Positions 19,215 through 27,976 of a stretch of 64,000 bases of DNA are shown here, piece by piece. The DNA lies in the NCBI RefSeq assembly GCF_002160325.1, contig NZ_NFKJ01000016.1, positions 1 through 64,000 on the forward strand. Reading direction: 5' to 3'. Position 1 is the stretch's first letter, and every line of letters begins with the position of its first letter. The stretch is from Lachnoclostridium sp. An181 (GTDB taxonomy: Bacteria; Bacillota; Clostridia; Lachnospirales; Lachnospiraceae). The notes below the pieces were generated by a model. It was not told the DNA's origin and searched no databases. It saw only the letters and a program-made list of their open reading frames with translations. The position numbers and the translations under genes were made by a program.

Positions 19215-19834
19215 TATGCATACACCTCCTCGATGTTCGCTACAGCTGCCTTTGTGGCAATAACTGTGTTATATTTCATGATATCGTATACGTTGATGGA
19301 GTTTGTTCTTGCCATCTTTACTCCTGCAATGTTTCTTGCAGAAAGTTCTGCGTTTTTATTCTCACCTTCCAATACAACCAATGCTTTTGCAACGTTTAAG
19401 CTGTTGAGCATATTCTGGAAGTTCTTTGTTTTGATTTCTCCAAAGTTCATCTCATCAACGACGATGAATTTGTTTTCTTCTACTCTGGATGTAAGCGCTG
19501 ATTTGAGAGCAGCTCTCTTTTCTTTCTTATTTAATTTGAAAGAATAATCTCTTGGTGTTGGAGCAAATACAACTCCGCCTCCTGTCCACTGTGGAGCTCT
19601 AGTTGAACCCTGTCTTGCATGACCGGTCCCTTTCTGTCTCCATGGTTTTCTTCCGCCTCCGGAAACTTCAGAACGTGTTTTTGCTTTCTGTGTTCCCTGA
19701 CGTTTATTTGCAAGCTGGCTTACAACTGCCATGTGCATCAGGTGTTCGTTGACTTCAACACCAAACACAGCATCGTTCAAATCGATTGTTCCAACTTCTT
19801 TGCCTTCGATATTGTAAACAGATACGTTTGCCAT
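19214..19834 (-). CDS. rplD: 50S ribosomal protein L4
   Basis: L4, 206 residues, with the extended loop [18 protein letters not shown] that reaches into the exit tunnel. In several bacteria L4 represses its own operon by binding the S10 leader, which makes the structured leader at 20937-21182 of interest. Confidence 0.98.
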   Translation of the reverse strand: MANVSVYNIEGKEVGTIDLNDAVFGVEVNEHLMHMAVVSQLANKRQGTQKAKTRSEVSGGGRKPWRQKGTGHARQGSTRAPQWTGGGVVFAPTPRDYSFKLNKKEKRAALKSALTSRVEENKFIVVDEMNFGEIKTKNFQNMLNSLNVAKALVVLEGENKNAELSARNIAGVKMARTNSINVYDIMKYNTVIATKAAVANIEEVYA

Positions 19835-19864
19835 CTGTGTGTTCCTCCTTTCCTAGTTAAAAGC

Positions 19865-20542
19865 CTAGGCTTTTACTGTTTCCTTGATTGTTACAAGTGA
19901 TTTTTTCGGTCCTGGCACAGAACCTTTTACCAACAGTAAGTTGTTTTCTGCATCAACTCTAACAATTTCAAGATTCTGGATCGTGATTTTTTTACTTCCC
20001 ATGTGTCCTGGCATCTTTTTGCCCTTGAATACTTTACTCGGATCAGATGCCGCACCGTTGGAACCTGCATGGCGGTGGAATTTAGAACCGTGAGCCATTG
20101 GTCCTCTGTGCTGATTGTGTCTCTTGATCGCACCCTGGAATCCTTTACCTTTGGAAACAGCAGTTGCATCAACTTTATCTCCTACAGCAAAGATATCAGC
20201 TTTGATCTCCTGTGCCAGAGCATACTCGGAAGCGTTTTCAAATCTGAATTCTCTAACGAATCTCTTTCCTGAAACACCAGCTTTGTCAAAGTGTCCTTTT
20301 TCAGCCTTTGTCACACCATGTCTGTGTGCGATTTCTTTCTTTCCGTTCTTGTCTTTGTTCACAATTTTTTCCTTCTTGTCAACAAAACCAACCTGGACAG
20401 CTTCGTAACCATCGTTCTCAACTGTTTTGATCTGTGTTACTACACATGGTCCAGCCTGAAGAACTGTTACCGGAGTCAAAACTCCGTCTTCGTTGAAGAT
20501 TTGAGTCATTCCGACTTTTGTAGCTAAAATAGCTTTCTTCAT
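19865..20542 (-). CDS. rplC: 50S ribosomal protein L3
   Basis: L3, 225 residues from [20 protein letters not shown]. It has the tip loop [12 protein letters not shown] near the peptidyl transferase centre. The ATG at 20542 follows GGAGGTAATTATA; an upstream in-frame start at 20575 has no family support. Confidence 0.98.
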   Translation of the reverse strand: MKKAILATKVGMTQIFNEDGVLTPVTVLQAGPCVVTQIKTVENDGYEAVQVGFVDKKEKIVNKDKNGKKEIAHRHGVTKAEKGHFDKAGVSGKRFVREFRFENASEYALAQEIKADIFAVGDKVDATAVSKGKGFQGAIKRHNQHRGPMAHGSKFHRHAGSNGAASDPSKVFKGKKMPGHMGSKKITIQNLEIVRVDAENNLLLVKGSVPGPKKSLVTIKETVKA

Positions 20543-20618
20543 TATAATTACCTCCTGTGATTTACAGCGGAACACGATTTACGTGTTCATCCTAAATTTT
20601 AGGATTGATACTGTCTTC

Positions 20619-20936
20619 TTATTTGTTTTTCATTTTGATATCAATGTAAACACCAGCCGGCATTTCCAATCTGGACAGCGCGTCCACAGTTTTCTGTGTC
20701 GGTGTGATGATATCGATCAGTCTCTTATGAGTTCTCTGTTCGAACTGCTCTCTGGAGTCTTTGTATTTGTGAACCGCTCTAAGGATTGTCACTACTTCCT
20801 TCTTTGTCGGAAGCGGTACCGGTCCGCTTACCTGTGCTCCATTTTTCTTTACAGTTTCGATGATTTTTTTTGCAGATGCATCAACCAACTGATGATCATA
20901 CGCTTTCAATGTGATTCTCATTACTTGACTTGCCAT
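20619..20936 (-). CDS. rpsJ: 30S ribosomal protein S10
   Basis: S10 (NusE), 105 residues, starts [19 protein letters not shown]. Besides its role in the 30S head, the family joins transcription antitermination complexes. It is the first gene of the superoperon, after a leader of about 245 bases. SD AAGGAGGCGAC. Confidence 0.98.
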   Translation of the reverse strand: MASQVMRITLKAYDHQLVDASAKKIIETVKKNGAQVSGPVPLPTKKEVVTILRAVHKYKDSREQFEQRTHKRLIDIITPTQKTVDALSRLEMPAGVYIDIKMKNK

Positions 20937-21182
20937 AAAAAAAGTCGCCTCCTTTTCGTACTTTTAAACTTCAGTACGACAAGCGGTGACTGTACACTCT
21001 CCCGTGTGTGTCATGGTATGCTCACACGTTGTTACCATATCTCAATGGCTGTTATTGATTCGTACAGTGACTTGTCGCCAGTTTCCTAACTTGACATTCG
21101 CTCCACGGAAAACCTGCCATGTTGGTTTGCCATACCATCCCAATAGGCAGCAACCTCACGTTTCACAGCTATCATGTCACAG
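20937..21182 (-). promoter_or_regulatory. Structured leader of the S10 operon
   Basis: From the predicted start near 21183 to the rpsJ ATG there are about 245 untranslated bases. A long-range stem pairs CGACAAG (21071-21077 arm) with CTTGTCG (20977-20983 arm) and ACTGTAC with GTACAGT just inside, enclosing ATGGTA / TACCAT. A smaller hairpin CGTACT / AGTACG sits directly before the rpsJ SD. The position fits autogenous control, possibly by L4; binding is not demonstrated. The region 20937-21516 contains no gene. Confidence 0.5.
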
Positions 21183-21189
21183 CTTTTTC

Positions 21190-21218
21190 AGTATACCCGA
21201 AACATTTTTACATTTCAA
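21190..21218 (-). promoter_or_regulatory. Promoter of the S10-spc-alpha superoperon
   Basis: Minus strand TTGAAA (-35), 17-bp spacer, TATACT (-10). No other comparable site lies upstream of rpsJ, so this probably drives the whole ribosomal cluster. Confidence 0.8.
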
Positions 21219-21376
21219 GCCTTTTCTTGTTTTTTTTGTATTTTTTTTAATACAATTTTCTACCCAAGAGCTTTCAGCATTTTTACTGATTCGCGTACAT
21301 ATTATATATAGAAAAACAACGTAATATTCTACCCCCTTTTAACCTTTTTCACCATTGATAAGTTTTCTGAAATTCA

Positions 21377-21405
21377 TTGACTTTCCAAAGGGAAATTGTT
21401 AGAAT
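21377..21405 (+). promoter_or_regulatory. Promoter of the TauE/SafE gene
   Basis: TTGACT, 17-bp spacer, TAGAAT, about 105 bases upstream of the ATG at 21517. The leader between them shows no clear structure. Confidence 0.6.
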
Positions 21406-21516
21406 TAAACGAAAGGCGGACATATTCGAATCCATTTTATTAAATCGGGGGTTTTGGTTTCGGGTTTGTCTGTTTGTTCTTTGATAACTAAACATTGATA
21501 ATCTGGAGGGATGATT

Positions 21517-22389
21517 ATGAACATCACATTAATCCTGCGTGCAGTCATTATCTTATACACTCTTGTGTTTGTTGTATTCCTTGTAAAAGACTGTATTGCT
21601 CACAAAGAAGATTTCACGAAGAAACATTTGATTGCCAACCTTATTATCGGTGCTGTCACAAACTTCTTCGACACACTGGGAATCGGAAGTTTTGCAACCA
21701 CACAGGCTGGTTTTAAATTCGCAAAATCCAGCCCGGATGAAACAATGCCAGGTACACTCAACGTTGGCGATGCGATTCCTGTCGTAACAGAGTTCATCCT
21801 TTTCTTAAGTCTTGTAGAAGTTGAACCTCTTACTCTTGTAGCACTGCTTGCATCTGCAGCTATCGGAGCATATATCGGCGCTGGTATTGTTACAAAATGG
21901 CCTCTTAAGACGATTCGCTATGCTCTTGGTATCGCGTTGATCCTTCTCGCTATTCTGATGGGTTGCAGACAGCTGAATATCGGACCTTTCGGGGCTACAG
22001 GAACAGCTCTTGCACTGACTGGTGCAAAATTGGTTCTTGGCGTTATCATCAACTTCTTCCTTGGCGCTCTTATGACAGTAGGTGTAGGCCTCTACGCTCC
22101 ATGTCTTGCTATGGTGGGAGCTCTTGGAATGAACGTACAGGCAGCTTTTCCTATCATGATGGGTTCCTGTGCATTCCTGATGCCATCTTGCGGAATCAAG
22201 TTCGTAAAAGAAGGAAAATACGACAGACCTGCAGCCATCTGCTTGACAATAGGCGGTATGATCGGTGTATTCATCGCGTACTTCCTTGTAAAGAAATTAC
22301 CGTTAGACATCCTTATTTGGATCGTTATCGTAGTAATGCTTTATACATCTTTTGTATTTTTCAAAGATGCATCCAAAACTCAGAATTAA
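21517..22389 (+). CDS. TauE/SafE-family membrane permease
   Basis: A 290-residue membrane protein with about eight hydrophobic segments, of the sulfite exporter TauE/SafE (YfcA-like) family. Members move sulfur-containing anions such as sulfite, sulfoacetate or thiosulfate; the substrate here is unknown. The second ATG (21517) is used because GGAGG is seven bases upstream; the ATG at 21511 is too close. It points toward, and ends close to, the LysR gene beside the prd operon. With selenium handling next door, a selenium or sulfur anion is a reasonable guess, not more. Confidence 0.8.
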   Translation: MNITLILRAVIILYTLVFVVFLVKDCIAHKEDFTKKHLIANLIIGAVTNFFDTLGIGSFATTQAGFKFAKSSPDETMPGTLNVGDAIPVVTEFILFLSLVEVEPLTLVALLASAAIGAYIGAGIVTKWPLKTIRYALGIALILLAILMGCRQLNIGPFGATGTALALTGAKLVLGVIINFFLGALMTVGVGLYAPCLAMVGALGMNVQAAFPIMMGSCAFLMPSCGIKFVKEGKYDRPAAICLTIGGMIGVFIAYFLVKKLPLDILIWIVIVVMLYTSFVFFKDASKTQN

Positions 22390-22407
22390 AAAAACTGCGG
22401 CCTTTTG

Positions 22408-22451
22408 ATATGTACCCTCCTTGCTGGACATCCAGTAAGGAGGGTACATAT
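22408..22451. terminator. Shared terminator of permease and LysR gene
   Basis: A perfect 15-bp stem (ATATGTACCCTCCTT / AAGGAGGGTACATAT) with inner CTGG / CCAG is followed on the plus strand by TATTTTAGG. It lies between two convergent genes. The plus-strand tail is the better terminator. Confidence 0.8.
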
Positions 22452-22470
22452 TATTTTAGGTTACAGTTTT

Positions 22471-23340
22471 TTATTCTTTTAAGATCTTCTTTGCATATTC
22501 CACTACTCTTTTGACCGCAAGAGATGCTGTCTCCAGATTTCTCACCGCAATTCCAAGTTCTCTATAATACGCCGGTTTTAAAGGAACTGCCGCTACTTTA
22601 TCCTCAAATCCTTCCAAAACAAGGCGGGGCAGCACGCTCACACCAAGCCCATTTGCGACCATAGATATGATCGTATAATCGTCTCTGGATACAAATTTCA
22701 CATTCATTTTATTACCTATCGTTTTATACACATTCGCTACGTCCGAATCAAACTCTTTTGGCGAGACCACCATCCCCTCCTTTTCAAACCACGATACATC
22801 AAATTCCCGTTTTTTTGCGTCTTTATGGTCTACAGGTAAAACTGCCACGATCGGATCTGTCGCCAGGGGAATCCATTCCCTTCCCACACTAGCCCCCCGA
22901 CTGCAAAAAATCATATCCACTTGATTCTCTTTTAACCATTCTTCCAGTTCTCCACTGCCACCTTCCACAAGCTGGACACGGACTCCCGGATAATGTTTCT
23001 GAAACTCTTTCAACATTTTCGGCAGCCAGTGCACCGCAACGCTTGTAAAAACCCCAATCCTAACTTCTCCTTCTTCCACTCCACGCACTCTGGCAGCCTC
23101 CTGCCGGATCTTCTCTTCCCACTGCAGTATCTCACAGATAAAAGGAAACATATGCCTACCCTCCTCTGTCAAAGACACGCCTGTCCTTTTACGCATCAAA
23201 AGAGAAAAGCCAAATTCCTTTTCCATAGCATTGATCATCTGTGTCACAGCAGACTGCGTGTATCCCAGCATTTGCGCTGCTTTTGTAAAACTGCCATACT
23301 CCACCGCTGCACGGAAAACCTCATATTTTTTTGCATCCAT
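22471..23340 (-). CDS. LysR-family transcriptional regulator (prd-adjacent)
   Basis: A 289-residue LysR-type regulator. The N-terminal winged HTH spans about 1-60 (YGSFTKAAQMLGYTQSAVTQMINAME) and a periplasmic-binding-like effector domain follows from about 88. The start at 23340 follows AAGGTGG. Its own promoter holds a CTATA-N6-TATAG palindrome in the spacer, suggesting autoregulation. It lies downstream of prdE on the same strand but beyond a terminator. It may control the TauE gene, the prd genes, or both; no motif was found that links it to prdA. Confidence 0.9.
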   Translation of the reverse strand: MDAKKYEVFRAAVEYGSFTKAAQMLGYTQSAVTQMINAMEKEFGFSLLMRKRTGVSLTEEGRHMFPFICEILQWEEKIRQEAARVRGVEEGEVRIGVFTSVAVHWLPKMLKEFQKHYPGVRVQLVEGGSGELEEWLKENQVDMIFCSRGASVGREWIPLATDPIVAVLPVDHKDAKKREFDVSWFEKEGMVVSPKEFDSDVANVYKTIGNKMNVKFVSRDDYTIISMVANGLGVSVLPRLVLEGFEDKVAAVPLKPAYYRELGIAVRNLETASLAVKRVVEYAKKILKE

Positions 23341-23407
23341 CGCAACCACCTTCTATAAGATTTTGTAATATTTTATATAATAATTATTTAATTTACTTAT
23401 ATCTCTT

Positions 23408-23437
23408 TTTATACTATAATGACGTATAGAAAGTCAA
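23408..23437 (-). promoter_or_regulatory. Promoter of the LysR gene with internal palindrome
   Basis: Minus strand TTGACT, 18-bp spacer, TATAAA. The spacer contains CTATA-ATGACG-TATAG (23414-23429), a possible autoregulatory site. Confidence 0.55.
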
Positions 23438-23512
23438 GCATGTAATGTCCTCAAAACATACCTCTGATTGACATACCAAAACTATTATTCCATGAATACC
23501 CTTTTGGAATAC

Positions 23513-23548
23513 AAAAAAGCTGCGACGCCCCCATATCGCAGCTTTTTT
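23513..23548 (-). terminator. Terminator after prdE
   Basis: Minus strand AAAAAAGCTGCGA-loop-TCGCAGCTTTTTT; a 7-bp GC stem extended by A-T pairs with a U-tract directly after the prdE stop. It ends the prdA-to-prdE transcript. Confidence 0.9.
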
Positions 23549-23551
23549 ATT

Positions 23552-24025
23552 TTATTCATTTTCGAGTTTTCTCATCTTAAGTTTCAATAGCGCCAGCGCT
23601 TTTTTGCAGTCAAGCTCAGTCATGTTGTTTTCTCCCACAACATTCGTTTCAACGCCTTCCACACTTTTATTGATATCCACAACACCGTCCAGATAATCGT
23701 TCACCACAACGAATTGACCTGCCGTCCCGCTGAAATTAAGTCCCGTGACCGCAATACCTCTCGTGCCAAGCTGTTCCAGTGTGTTGGCATAGTCGACATC
23801 ACTGTTGCCCCATCCATCTGATGAAACAATTGCTCCGTCCGCCCTCATACACTCAGCCCACACAGCTGCCCTTGTTCCCACGAGCATTTTATCGTCATTA
23901 TCATCCGGTGTTCCCACAATGATTACTCCCATCAAATCTACATCATCATCATTGTACACAACGTCCAACAGAGGATCTCTGAAATGATGAAGCGACGTTT
24001 CCTTTGTTGAAGGTCCAATTCCCAT
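23552..24025 (-). CDS. prdE: Proline reductase cluster protein PrdE
   Basis: A 157-residue protein homologous to the C-terminal (pyruvoyl) part of PrdA: MGIGPSTKETSLHHFRDPL aligns with CIGPASKEMSRHYWREPL of PrdA, and GLNFSGTAGQFVVVNDY with GMSYCAVQGALVVGNKY. The N-terminal residue is Met-Gly where PrdA has the pyruvoyl-forming Cys, so PrdE cannot form a pyruvoyl group in the same way. Its role in proline reduction is not settled. It follows prdD by 13 bases. Confidence 0.85.
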   Translation of the reverse strand: MGIGPSTKETSLHHFRDPLLDVVYNDDDVDLMGVIIVGTPDDNDDKMLVGTRAAVWAECMRADGAIVSSDGWGNSDVDYANTLEQLGTRGIAVTGLNFSGTAGQFVVVNDYLDGVVDINKSVEGVETNVVGENNMTELDCKKALALLKLKMRKLENE

Positions 24026-24038
24026 TTTCTAACACCTC

Positions 24039-24809
24039 CTACTGCATAGAACGGATGATTCCGTCCCTGTATTCATTCGGAGTGAGCATTACCGGCATGT
24101 TTCCCATATCAATGATCGACTTGCCTCCCTCCACTCCGGATGGCTCTTTTGCAAACAAATGAGTATCATACATTGCTCCCTGGCCAGCCACCTGTCGGAT
24201 GATCACAACTCTTTTTCTCCCCGGTCTCACCCTGTCATAGTAATCGTGGCGCTCTGTAGCCAGATCCCCTTTAAACTTCTTCATCTTTTCTCTGAAAAGC
24301 TGCACAAACTCATCACACGCTCTGTGTGCAGCTGTTGGTCCCGGACGTTCCTGTCCCATTCCTGCTGCAAGTGTCACATCAAAGGAGATGATATAATCGT
24401 CCTCTCCAGGAGTTCCCGCGCGTCCAAGGTACAGTTGATCTTTTAAATTTCCTTCCGAGGATCCAAACTCATGGGTCTGTTTTCCGTTTGTATCCACTCC
24501 GGTCAGCATCACATACACGCCGGTCAATGTGTGCGTGATACCCTCGCCCAATTTTCCAAGTACCTTTGTGGATATTGGGATGATATCCATGATGGTATTT
24601 GTCCACCTGTCATGTTCGCCCGGTTTGATGATCTGAATATCAATTTTCTCTATGTATGGTTCCTTTTTCACAAGGTCATCCAAAAGCCCTTTATTGATCG
24701 TCATCTTACCGTCAACGGTAACTGTGTTCTCTTCTCCCCATTCCACTTCTGTCACATGAAAAGCCTTGATAACAAGTCTTCTTAGTTCTCTCTCTTTATC
24801 CGGCAGCAT
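24039..24809 (-). CDS. prdD: Proline reductase cluster protein PrdD
   Basis: A 256-residue homolog of the middle of PrdA (residues about 165-412), sharing the FGSSEG, RGP/RPGP-AAH and RRPGKKKVVI / RPGRKRVVI motifs and GQGAM. It ends exactly where PrdA would be cleaved. Start at 24809 (MLPDKERELRRLV) is chosen because GGGAGG lies nine bases upstream; a 19-residue extension is possible. It is separated from prdB by a strong terminator, so it is probably made at a lower level. Function in the complex is unknown. Confidence 0.85.
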   Translation of the reverse strand: MLPDKERELRRLVIKAFHVTEVEWGEENTVTVDGKMTINKGLLDDLVKKEPYIEKIDIQIIKPGEHDRWTNTIMDIIPISTKVLGKLGEGITHTLTGVYVMLTGVDTNGKQTHEFGSSEGNLKDQLYLGRAGTPGEDDYIISFDVTLAAGMGQERPGPTAAHRACDEFVQLFREKMKKFKGDLATERHDYYDRVRPGRKRVVIIRQVAGQGAMYDTHLFAKEPSGVEGGKSIIDMGNMPVMLTPNEYRDGIIRSMQ

Positions 24810-24892
24810 TTCTTTACACCTCCCATAGTTGTCCTCCATTGCTACTGGAGGATTTCTCTGCAGCACAGGAAAATATCATTCTCCTGTGTTGC

Positions 24893-24920
24893 AAAAAAGG
24901 GCAGATGCACGCATCTGCCC
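24893..24920 (-). terminator. Intrinsic terminator between prdB and prdD
   Basis: Minus strand GGGCAGATGC-GT-GCATCTGCCC followed by TTTTTT: a perfect 10-bp stem with a full U-tract, 17 bases past the prdB stop. A second weaker inverted repeat (CACAGGA / TCCTGTG) follows. With no clear promoter for prdD, it should act as a partial terminator that lowers prdD and prdE relative to prdA and prdB. Confidence 0.9.
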
Positions 24921-24936
24921 TCCAGCATTTAAATCC

Positions 24937-25662
24937 TTAGATTTTTGCTACATACTCGTATGGCAGCGGAACGATTGTTCCTGGAGTTTCAATCTCAACC
25001 AATTTCTCCAATGCTGCTTTTACGATCTGTGTCTGCTGTTCCACATTGTGTGGTCCACCTGCATTTGCTCCCATTGGAACCAACGGAGCTACCGCACGTG
25101 GTGTTCCGGTCTGACGTACGACCGGAGGAAGAGCTGCAATGATAATTGTAGGAATTCCAGCTTCTTCAATCGCTCTCTGCACCAGAACTGCAGAGCGGTG
25201 GCAGGTACCTCAGCCAGCGGTGAGGATAACTGCATCAACATCCTCTTCTGCGAACATCTTAGCGATAGCAGGACCAGTTTCATGTTTGAATTTCTCCTGG
25301 TTTCCGCCGCCTCCCATAAATCCTGCATGAACAGGTGCACAAGCTCTGATAAATCCTTCTTTTGCCAGTTCATGGATACGATCGATCGGGAACATACAGT
25401 TGATGTCTTTATTAACATCACTGTTGTCATATCCACCATGGGATACCATCAACTCACTGGATGGTGTTGTGTTCTCGATTTTTCTCCATGTAAAGTCACC
25501 TGCCAGATTAAATCTCTCCTGGTCTTTTTTGTGAACACCTGCTGCCGTTGCAAGAGCTACAGACATGTCTTTGATTGCTTTTTTCACAGGAGCCCACACC
25601 GGCGGTGGAGTAATCGGAACGAATATTTCAGATTGCATTCCTTTAACAACTGTTAAACTCAT
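24937..25662 (-). CDS. prdB: D-proline reductase selenoprotein subunit PrdB
   Basis: A 241-residue selenoprotein. The frame contains one TGA at 25210-25212, read as Sec151 in the motif TAG-Sec-GTCHRSA; after it the same frame continues through IIAALPPVV to the true stop. Length and the GGUGTC-type active site match known PrdB. PrdA and PrdB together reduce D-proline to 5-aminovalerate, a Stickland acceptor reaction. A SECIS hairpin is visible 12 bases after the UGA. Gene callers will split this gene at the TGA. SD AAGGAGG; it follows a small prd-associated gene by two bases. Confidence 0.97.
25171..25197 (-). promoter_or_regulatory. SECIS hairpin of prdB
   Basis: In the transcript, CGC-UCUGCA pairs with UGCAGA-(GA)-GCG, leaving a 7-base apical loop GUUCUGG and a two-base bulge. 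It begins 12 bases after the UGA codon, the position expected for a bacterial SelB-binding element, within the coding sequence. Confidence 0.75.
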
Positions 25663-25664
25663 GA

Positions 25665-25958
25665 TTATACCTCCTTATTATCTATACGCTGCTGACGCAT
25701 CTCTTCTTGTTTGCGTCTTTCCTTTTCAATGTTGCTGACATATTTTTCGTTTACTTCCGGACCCAACTGTTCCGGGAAACTCATATTCCATCCAAGCTCC
25801 TGTCCCACTTTCAGCGGGTAATCACAGATAAACATCCTTTTCGGAGCTTTAAAGAATCCAAGGCGTCCTTTGAGATCGACACTGATACTGCAGTCATCAA
25901 TATCCACGATCACGCCTTCCATACGGATGATCTTGTCACCATATTGTAATTCTTTCAT
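25665..25958 (-). CDS. Small prd-operon protein (CBO2463/CBO2479-type)
   Basis: A 97-residue protein between prdA and prdB, in the place where proline reductase operons of other Clostridia carry a small conserved protein of the CBO2463/CBO2479 type. It has a beta-rich first half (KIIRMEGVIVDIDDCSISVDLKGRLGFF would be its core) and a charged helical tail (EKERRKQEEMRQQR). No catalytic motif is visible. The start at 25958 has only a weak GGGTG SD, so it is probably coupled to prdA, which ends 15 bases before. Confidence 0.75.
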   Translation of the reverse strand: MKELQYGDKIIRMEGVIVDIDDCSISVDLKGRLGFFKAPKRMFICDYPLKVGQELGWNMSFPEQLGPEVNEKYVSNIEKERRKQEEMRQQRIDNKEV

Positions 25959-25973
25959 TGTCAACACCCAGGA

Positions 25974-27827
25974 TTAGTCGTATTTTTCCTTACGTTTCTG
26001 GCTCATTGGCAGAGACTGCTCATTTGCAACAAGATCAACTTTCTTGCCGTATGCTTTCTCGATCAGCTCTACGTTTGTAGCTTTTACGTTTGGATTCCAT
26101 TTCTTCTCTGCCTTTTTGATGTCTTCTCCAGCCATAGCTGTCTTCAACATAGCAAGGGCACGGATTGCATCTTCTGGGCAAAGCGTATTACATCCAAGTA
26201 CTTCGTTTTCAATACCGGATTCAGATTTATTGTTATCAACCATTGCTGTCATGTATTTGTTACCAACAACAAGTGCACCCTGTACTGCACAGTAGGACAT
26301 ACCAACTACCGGAACGCCTCTCATACCGATCTGCTCCAGATGGCTTGCGAAATCGATGTGGTTGTTTCCGAAACCTTCTGTTGTAACGAAAGCTCCATCA
26401 ACGTCCATAGCTTCTACTGTGTAACCTACACGTTTGGATACATAGAATTTCTCAGCATTGATCTGAGGAGAACCTACGAATACAACGCCGCAGAGGTCAA
26501 CCTCTTCATCATGAAGAGCTTCAAGAACCAATGGCTCTCTCCAGTAATGTCTGGACATCTCTTTAGATGCAGGTCCGATACATGTAAGTGCATGGATACA
26601 TCCGTCAAGAACTTCCAACGGAGATACGCATACAGGAACGTTTCCTAAGTCAACGTTTGCTCTTGCTCCAAGTACTCCAACCGGCTCTACAGGAAGGATG
26701 AAGTTGTCATGCATAGCACCCTGTCCCATGATCTCTTTTACGATAACAACTTTTTTCTTTCCAGGACGGCGAACCTGTTTCAATTCTTCTGTGTCTACCA
26801 CAAGGCTCTCATCCAGTTTCTTGAGAACTGTACGGATTTCCTGTGTGATCACATCGAATGCTGTATGTGCTGCCATAGGTCCACGGCGTTCCATGTTTGT
26901 TTTCTCCTGGATTACAATGTTACCTTTGATAAAGATTTCTCCTTTATCTGGGCATCCCGGACGGTTCCACATAATATTTTCATCAAGGTATCCTTCGGAA
27001 GAACCAAACTCACCAATCTGAACACCATCTTCATCTGTACCTGTAAGCATCATAACAACACCATCAAGAACTCTTGTCACACCTGTTCCAAGATCAGAGT
27101 CTCCCTCTTTTGTAGCGATCGGCTGAACGTCCATGATTGTCTCTGAATACGTGTGGTATTTATCTGGTGTAATGATTTCGAGTTCGAATTTTTTCACCAG
27201 TTCCTGATCAGCAACAACATCTGCTTCAATACCTTCACGGATATAAAGAGTTGTTCCTTCAATCTTTGTCTCTGGTCCTCTTTTTACTTCTGTGATCTTG
27301 AAGTGTTTTCTTGTAAGTGTTCTGATCACTTTTTCTTCTTCAACAGCTGCCGGTGCCGGTGCTGCTGCAACTCCTGCTACAGGCGCCTCAGTCACCTCTG
27401 CAACTGCAGCTCCTCCTGATGTAAGGCCTGTAGGAAGTTCAATATTGATATCCTTTCCTTCACCAATGTGAATTCTGAGAACACCGCCTGCTGCTGGACC
27501 TGCTACCGGTGCCGGTGCTGCTGGCGCTGCTGCAACTGGTACTGCTGTTTCTTCTGCTGCCTCTTCACTTGCCACCTCTTTTACTCCATCCAAAACGTCT
27601 GGTGTCAGTGGTGTAAGAGAATCACAAGTTTTTGTAAGTGTTGCCCCCAAAATCTGTTCGATTGTCAGACAACCGTCCAAGTTCAATAATCCTGAATCTA
27701 CCAGATCATCAAAGATAGCTGGGTCTTCAAGATTTGATGCGCTAAGCACAGTGCCTGCTTCTGCTCTACAGCAGAGCACTGCAGGGTCTTTTGCATGTTC
27801 TTTCGCTGTTTCAGCTGTAATTGACAT
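25974..27827 (-). CDS. prdA: D-proline reductase proprotein PrdA
   Basis: A 617-residue proprotein that is cleaved into two subunits of proline reductase. The expected cleavage is between Thr415 and Cys416 (HALT-CIGPASKE, codon at 26580-26582), where Cys416 becomes the pyruvoyl group that binds the proline amine. The predicted pieces of 415 and 202 residues agree with the known 45 and 23 kDa subunits of the Clostridium sticklandii enzyme. Residues 88-165 are two Ala/Pro-rich flexible linkers around a short folded segment. SD AAGGAGG. It leads the prdA-prdB-prdD-prdE unit; no convincing promoter was found in the 149-base gap to prdC, so it may be cotranscribed with tRNA-Sec and prdC. Confidence 0.97.
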   Translation of the reverse strand: MSITAETAKEHAKDPAVLCCRAEAGTVLSASNLEDPAIFDDLVDSGLLNLDGCLTIEQILGATLTKTCDSLTPLTPDVLDGVKEVASEEAAEETAVPVAAAPAAPAPVAGPAAGGVLRIHIGEGKDINIELPTGLTSGGAAVAEVTEAPVAGVAAAPAPAAVEEEKVIRTLTRKHFKITEVKRGPETKIEGTTLYIREGIEADVVADQELVKKFELEIITPDKYHTYSETIMDVQPIATKEGDSDLGTGVTRVLDGVVMMLTGTDEDGVQIGEFGSSEGYLDENIMWNRPGCPDKGEIFIKGNIVIQEKTNMERRGPMAAHTAFDVITQEIRTVLKKLDESLVVDTEELKQVRRPGKKKVVIVKEIMGQGAMHDNFILPVEPVGVLGARANVDLGNVPVCVSPLEVLDGCIHALTCIGPASKEMSRHYWREPLVLEALHDEEVDLCGVVFVGSPQINAEKFYVSKRVGYTVEAMDVDGAFVTTEGFGNNHIDFASHLEQIGMRGVPVVGMSYCAVQGALVVGNKYMTAMVDNNKSESGIENEVLGCNTLCPEDAIRALAMLKTAMAGEDIKKAEKKWNPNVKATNVELIEKAYGKKVDLVANEQSLPMSQKRKEKYD

Positions 27828-27976
27828 ATGATTTTACCTCCTTATGTGGTTTAAGAATGGCCAGGTTTCCCTGTGCCTGCATATATATACAACCGCAATG
27901 TGCGCGGACCTTAGTCCAAAAAAAGAAAATCGGGGTAACTTTTTGTAACGCCAAAGCGGCAGTAATACCATTTTCC

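Noticed and set aside
27828-27976. Sigma-54-type promoter (GG/GC spaced by 10) upstream of prdA
   Set aside because: TTGGAC...CCGC matches only the GG and GC dinucleotides, not TTGGCAC or TTGC, and no sigma-54 activator is in the window.
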